DNA of 9,287 bases from DAOTUL01 sp034437435. GTDB taxonomy: Bacteria; Chloroflexota; Anaerolineae; Aggregatilineales; Phototrophicaceae. Below the pieces are notes generated by a model. That model saw only the letters and a list, made by a program, of their open reading frames with translations, searched no databases and had not been told where the DNA came from. Position numbers and translations under genes: made by a program. The first letter of the stretch is position 1, and each line of letters starts with the position of its first letter. Location of the stretch: positions 1 to 9,287 of the forward strand of contig CAYQJO010000176.1 in the NCBI GenBank assembly GCA_964417785.1. Direction: 5' to 3'. Positions 5,219 through 9,287 of the stretch are shown here, piece by piece.

Positions 5219-6631
5219 TCATCTCACCCAGTGTTTGAGTTGCTCGTCGACCAGGGCTTGAAGTCGTCCGGCGGTGATATGGCTCACATCGGAAACCGGG
5301 CTGTCGGCGGTCAGGCTCTTGATGGCTTTGCCGGTAATGGTCCAGTGACGGGTGGCGCGAGGAATATCGCCGCTGCGGGCGTAGATATTCCCCAGGAGAT
5401 AACTGGCGAGCGGGTGATTGCGCTGGCAGTAAAGCGCCGATGTCAGGGCGTTCTGGGCGGCCATCATCTCGCTGTCTTCCATGAACAGCAGCGCTCGCAG
5501 GTAGTAGCCATCGGCCAGCAGCGGGTCTTGATCCAGGGCGATGTCAATTTGTTGATGGGCTTCGGCCCGCTGCTGCTGGTTCGCCATGATGCTCGCCAGC
5601 AGGACGTGCGCCGGAGCGTGCTGTGGCTTGATCGCCAGCAGATCGTTAATCATGGTTTCAGCGTCGTTGTAGTTTTCTTGCTGCAAGGCCATCACCGCTT
5701 CTTCGTATAGATCGACGGCAACGGCGTTCACCTCGGTTGTGGCAAGCTGTTCGGCCCGGCTGACCGGTGAGCGCCGGCGGATATCGGATAGGTCCAGTGG
5801 CTTGCGATAGATGGGTTGGCCGGGGAAGGGGGTATGGCCGCCCCAACGGTAATGCTCATCGCGCAGTGTCTCCGATTGGCCGAGCAGCAGCCAGCCCCCC
5901 GGTACCAGACTGTTGTAAAACAGGGTCTCGGCCTGTTTGGTATGTTTGTCGCTGAAGTAGAGCAGGACGTTGCGGCATAGGATGACATCGAATTCCGGGC
6001 GTGCAGTCGGCGTGAATAAGTTGGTATGTTGGAACGACACCATCTGCCGGATGTTTGATTTGATCTGCAGACCGTTGGGAGCCGGGTCAAAATAGTGGGT
6101 CTGGAAATCGAGATCGGTGTGGCGGAAAGCCCACTTGCGATACACACCGCGCCGGGCGATATGCAGGGCGGTGTTATTGATGTCGGTGCCGATCAACCGG
6201 ATCGTCCAGCGGCCCAGATCGGACAGCATCTCCGTCAATGTGATGGCGACAGAATAGGGTTCCTCGCCAGTGGCACAACCAACGCTCCATATATTGAGGG
6301 TCAGCTTATCCTCTGCACGACGGTGTTCGATGATCTCCGGTAGAATCTCCGTGCGCAGCAGGCGGAAATGGGTGGCATCGCGCAGAAAATACGTCTCACC
6401 AATGGTGAGTTCTTCGATCAATTTCTGCCATACGGTAGACGTCTCACGGTTGCCTTCCAGCGCGAGAATCAACTCGCCACCATTTTTAGTCTTGCCCAGT
6501 GCTTCTTCCAGAGCGCCGCGCAACTGGGTCTGTACGGCGATACCCAATCGCTCCTCGATCAGCGCACTGATGTATAAAATCATGGATGATGTCAGTGTCA
6601 TGGCCTGCCAGCGCAACTTTAGCTTAACCAT
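5219..6631 (-). CDS. cheR: CheR-type protein-glutamate methyltransferase with C-terminal TPR domain
   Basis: SAM-dependent methyltransferase of the CheR family, which methylates glutamates of chemoreceptor-type proteins in the cytoplasm. The N-terminal helical part (about 12-75) is followed by LTIGETYFLRD (75-85), the SAM-binding loop WSVGCATGEEPYS (115-127), GTDINNTALHIARRGVY (148-164) and RNVLLYF (220-226), all classic CheR signatures in the expected order. Plain CheR proteins are about 270-290 residues; this one has 470 because a tail of helical repeats (about 303-435, for example YNDAETMINDLLAIKPQHAP) looks like three or so TPR units. That architecture resembles WspC and FrzF, CheR proteins of alternative chemosensory pathways, where the TPR part binds receptors or partners. 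The ATG at 6631-6629 has AGAGG 7 nt upstream, which supports it over Met11 or Met17. No receptor, CheA, CheW or CheB gene is visible nearby. Confidence 0.95.
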   Translation of the reverse strand: MVKLKLRWQAMTLTSSMILYISALIEERLGIAVQTQLRGALEEALGKTKNGGELILALEGNRETSTVWQKLIEELTIGETYFLRDATHFRLLRTEILPEIIEHRRAEDKLTLNIWSVGCATGEEPYSVAITLTEMLSDLGRWTIRLIGTDINNTALHIARRGVYRKWAFRHTDLDFQTHYFDPAPNGLQIKSNIRQMVSFQHTNLFTPTARPEFDVILCRNVLLYFSDKHTKQAETLFYNSLVPGGWLLLGQSETLRDEHYRWGGHTPFPGQPIYRKPLDLSDIRRRSPVSRAEQLATTEVNAVAVDLYEEAVMALQQENYNDAETMINDLLAIKPQHAPAHVLLASIMANQQQRAEAHQQIDIALDQDPLLADGYYLRALLFMEDSEMMAAQNALTSALYCQRNHPLASYLLGNIYARSGDIPRATRHWTITGKAIKSLTADSPVSDVSHITAGRLQALVDEQLKHWVR

Positions 6632-6734
6632 ATTATAACCTCTGGTGCGATTTGAAGGGTTTAGGTTTTGCCAAAATATCCCACCAACCGTATACTCGAC
6701 TCAGTTCTCATTGATCTGAACTCAGGGGGCGGTC
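6632..6734. promoter_or_regulatory. Divergent region between cheR and secreted-protein gene
   Basis: A 103-bp gap carrying signals in both directions. The plus-strand promoter is listed separately. On the minus strand only the cheR ribosome binding site (AGAGG, 7 nt from the ATG) is clear; I find no well-spaced -35/-10 pair for cheR. A short imperfect dyad AGTTC-N10-GAACT (6703-6722) would sit at the very 5' end of the plus-strand transcript, just before its ribosome binding site. Confidence 0.5.
6668..6696 (+). promoter_or_regulatory. Sigma70-type promoter TTGCCA-N17-TATACT
   Basis: TTGCCA (6668-6673) and TATACT (6691-6696) each match the consensus hexamer at five of six positions and are separated by the ideal 17 bp. 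Transcription would start near 6703, giving a leader of about 32 nt before the GTG start at 6735. This is the best promoter in the window and fits the secreted-protein gene. Confidence 0.7.
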
Positions 6735-9287
6735 GTGTTTCGACGTGCCATGCTTGTTCTAATTGTGTTCGTTTTTTTGGCCCAAACTGCGGCGGCCCAA
6801 CCTGAACGGGGTGATCCGCCGGTAGCCGCCCTCATCACCATTTCTGAACCAGATGCAAACGGCATTGTGACCATCGAAGGGGCGGCGGGTGCGGTCTTTC
6901 CAGCGGCCCAGGTGGCGGTACGCAATCTCTACACCGAAGAGGTGGTTTATACCAACGCTGGGATCACCGGTTCGTTTACGGCACGGCTCTATGGACCGGG
7001 TACGACGCCGTTCTGGATCAGTCCGGCGGAGTCTATCCCGGCGGATATACGCGGTGTGCCAGGATCGCTGCCGGGTGGTCCCGGCACGATTGTTTACGGC
7101 AACGCACCGGCACCACGAACATATAGTCTGCCCGTCACTCAGATCATTGTGGACGGTCAACTTGACGATTGGCCGCAGGATGCTCGTATCAGCGACGACA
7201 CCTATGCGCTTCTCAACACCGATTCACTCTATCTGGCGGTGAGCAAGATCGTACCTGACGACGCGCTGCTGGCGGTTGCGTTCAGTCTGGATACCATGAC
7301 CTACGAACTGGCACTCGATCCGGCCCTGCCACAGACCGGGCTGCTGCGTGAGATTGCGCCGCAGGAACGCGAACCCACCACGCTGAGCTATACGGTCGCG
7401 ACCGACGACAACACGCTGGAACTGCGTATCCCGCGTTTCCGTGATTTCAACGAGTTACGCCTGGAACAAACTTATATCCGGATGGACGACATCGAGACCG
7501 GTGTGAACGACATCGGGGTGACGGTGACGTCGGTCGAAGAGCGCGATGGCATTGTCTATCCCGGCGGACCGCTCAGCGGCAACATCGTGCGCTTCGGGTT
7601 GGACGGGCCACGATGGTCGGCAGGGGGACGGCTGGACCGGGTGGACTTCACACCGGGTGAGACCATGACGTTAGAACTGGATACCCGGTTGCGCGTACCT
7701 GATCTGCCCGAGTCACTGGTCGGGCTGCAACTGATCGGCACCGTCGGGTTGCAACCGGTCGTTGTTGGGGCGGATGGCAGTCAGAATGTCGCGGCATTGT
7801 TGGCGAATAACGGCTGGTCGAATGTACTCACGCCGTCAGGGTTGGCGGTGGATAATCTGCGCGGCGATGTCCACCTGGGTACGGTGACGGTAACACCGTT
7901 GCGCCGTGACGATACGCTGCTGGCCGGGTTCCGCTTCGAGCTAACCCTGCCGGATCGTCTGCCGCCGGGATATTATGTGCCGACCTTCAGCGGTTCCGCA
8001 CAGATTGGCGATGGTGAGGTGTTCTCCTGGACCGACGAGGGCGTGTTCGGCGCTGGATTGACCGTCTCACGGGTGGAACTCTCGCGCTTGCCGCTGGTAC
8101 TGCGGGTGGGTACGGTCGAAGCGCCGCGTCTGTTGTGGACCCTATTCTATGACCATCCATCGGATGGCTCACGCGGTATCCTGGCAGACGAGGATCGCCA
8201 GCGGGCGGCACTCTCCAACCGGGTGCATTTCAACGCGCCGACCTATGTGCTGCCGCCGGGAGCTTACCCGCTGGAACCGTATCTGCTCAACTTCCTGCCC
8301 AACATGGACGACACCAGCGTCGCGCCACTGCTGCCGCTGCTGTTCCCCGGTGGGCGGCTCAAAGTGATAGTCACCCGTCCGGACGGCACAGTCGATGACC
8401 TGCCCGGTGTGGCGATTGTGCAGAATCAGGTGTCGGTTGGGCGTTTTGGCTCAATGGTGCCGCAGAGCATCTACCGGCTGACTTCGCTCAACCCGGCCTA
8501 TACCGATTACGCATTCGATCTGGCGGGTGAATACCAGATTGACTTGACTGGCAGTGTGGAAGATGTGTTCGGCAATCGTTATACCGGCGGTGGGACGTAT
8601 ACCGTGCTGATTGCCAACCCGCTTGATCTGACGCCCGGTGTGCTGCCGGGAACGCCCTTCCATGTGGGAGATGTGTTGTTCCTGGGTGGGCAGATCGCGC
8701 CCGGTTTCCCGGCGAAAGTCCAGGTACGGCTGCGACTGTTCAACCTGGATGGCTCTGTCGATGAGCAGACCTTCAGCGGCACGGCCAACCGGCACGGCTA
8801 TTTCGCGCTGGAACCGGCATTTCGTTTCTTCACACCGGGCGAATATGTTCTTGATTACGATGTCCAACACACCGCCGAAGACGGATCGGTATGGGCTGCC
8901 AGTCTGCGCAGTGCCGGGGTAGTCAGCGCGGAGAGTTCGTTGGTGGCACGCGGTGTGCGTGGCTTGGTGGGGGATACGGACCTTTATCGCCCGGCATGGT
9001 TTACGACCGAGCTTTATCCGCCGCCGGATTCACTGGCGGACCTGCTGCCGCGTCCCTACTATCCCTATCATGCAGGAGATGTCGCTACCATCCGTGATGG
9101 GATGCGCCCGGTCCTTCAGGCACAGGACCTGGACGGCGCGTATGAAACATGGCTGCTGGGCAACCTGGATGCGATGGCGCAGCCGGTGGCACTGGACGCG
9201 CTGCCGCTGCAACCGGTGCTGGGCGGTACACCGGACACCATCGGCCCGGCACTGCGCCCGGATTTCTTCGTCAACGAAGCCTATGCT
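6735..9287 (+). CDS. Large secreted multi-domain beta-rich protein, N-terminal part
   Basis: Open from the GTG to the right edge, 851 codons with no stop, so the protein is longer than this. The first residues MFRRAMLVLIVFVFLAQTAA form a Sec signal peptide with a likely cut after an AAA triplet (19-21). GTG at 6735 has AGGGGG 5 nt upstream; the in-frame ATG at 6750 would drop the basic Arg pair and has no ribosome binding site. After a first beta-type domain (about 27-125), the segment starting IIVDGQLDDWP (about 137-147) resembles the opening of CBM9/DOMON-like beta-sandwich domains. Further stretches look like Ig-like or carboxypeptidase-regulatory-like domains, for example FTPGEYVLDYDVQHTAEDGS (about 704-723). 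I see no cysteine in the 851 residues and no catalytic motif. I cannot name the function; the composition recalls large cell-surface proteins of Anaerolineae. It could be a surface adhesin, a binding protein or an envelope component. Confidence 0.85.
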   Translation, partial: MFRRAMLVLIVFVFLAQTAAAQPERGDPPVAALITISEPDANGIVTIEGAAGAVFPAAQVAVRNLYTEEVVYTNAGITGSFTARLYGPGTTPFWISPAESIPADIRGVPGSLPGGPGTIVYGNAPAPRTYSLPVTQIIVDGQLDDWPQDARISDDTYALLNTDSLYLAVSKIVPDDALLAVAFSLDTMTYELALDPALPQTGLLREIAPQEREPTTLSYTVATDDNTLELRIPRFRDFNELRLEQTYIRMDDIETGVNDIGVTVTSVEERDGIVYPGGPLSGNIVRFGLDGPRWSAGGRLDRVDFTPGETMTLELDTRLRVPDLPESLVGLQLIGTVGLQPVVVGADGSQNVAALLANNGWSNVLTPSGLAVDNLRGDVHLGTVTVTPLRRDDTLLAGFRFELTLPDRLPPGYYVPTFSGSAQIGDGEVFSWTDEGVFGAGLTVSRVELSRLPLVLRVGTVEAPRLLWTLFYDHPSDGSRGILADEDRQRAALSNRVHFNAPTYVLPPGAYPLEPYLLNFLPNMDDTSVAPLLPLLFPGGRLKVIVTRPDGTVDDLPGVAIVQNQVSVGRFGSMVPQSIYRLTSLNPAYTDYAFDLAGEYQIDLTGSVEDVFGNRYTGGGTYTVLIANPLDLTPGVLPGTPFHVGDVLFLGGQIAPGFPAKVQVRLRLFNLDGSVDEQTFSGTANRHGYFALEPAFRFFTPGEYVLDYDVQHTAEDGSVWAASLRSAGVVSAESSLVARGVRGLVGDTDLYRPAWFTTELYPPPDSLADLLPRPYYPYHAGDVATIRDGMRPVLQAQDLDGAYETWLLGNLDAMAQPVALDALPLQPVLGGTPDTIGPALRPDFFVNEAYA

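Noticed and set aside
5231..5710. Plus-strand frame of 159 codons opposite the cheR TPR region
   Set aside because: It is a shadow of the cheR reading frame; the minus-strand product is a clear CheR family member.
8451..8870. Minus-strand frame of 139 codons inside the secreted-protein gene
   Set aside because: The plus strand is open for 851 codons with a signal peptide and good promoter, so this is a by-product of base composition.

Overview
The window looks like a chromosomal segment of a free-living bacterium with moderately high GC, most likely a Chloroflexota (Anaerolineae-like) member. This is inferred from style, not from a marker gene. The clues are a Hanks-type kinase with a Thr/Pro-rich linker and a cysteine-paired ectodomain instead of PASTA repeats, a large secreted protein of tandem beta-type domains, and a CheR with a TPR tail far from other chemotaxis genes. 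I see no phage, transposon, CRISPR, tRNA or rRNA sequence.

Layout, left to right. Positions 1-1561 (minus) hold the N-terminal 520 residues of a Clp/Hsp100 AAA+ unfoldase that runs off the left edge. A 172-bp AT-rich divergent intergenic region separates it from a membrane Ser/Thr protein kinase (1734-3350, plus). The kinase stop codon overlaps, in one CTAG tetranucleotide, the stop of a convergent membrane-anchored P-loop ATPase (3347-4408, minus). Upstream of that ATPase on the same strand is a 34-codon gene for a single-span membrane peptide with a very strong Shine-Dalgarno sequence (4455-4559). A second divergent region with a perfect TATAAT and an 8-bp dyad leads to a UPF0200/AAA_18-like nucleotide-kinase-fold protein (4661-5215, plus). 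This ends 3 bp from the convergent stop of a CheR-TPR methyltransferase (5219-6631, minus). A 103-bp divergent promoter region follows, then a GTG-started secreted protein that continues past the right edge (6735-9287, plus).

The genes alternate in divergent and convergent pairs with almost no spare DNA at the convergent ends. Several concern sensing and protein control at the envelope: the kinase and the ATPase are each predicted to have their catalytic part in the cytoplasm and a single membrane span, the small peptide sits in the membrane, CheR modifies receptor-type proteins, and Clp unfolds proteins. A functional link among the kinase, the ATPase and the small peptide is only suggested by position. 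The most unusual items are the unannotated membrane peptide, the Clp protein with a Leu in place of the first-ring pore-loop Tyr and no middle domain, and the dyad that pairs a promoter -10 region with a ribosome binding site.
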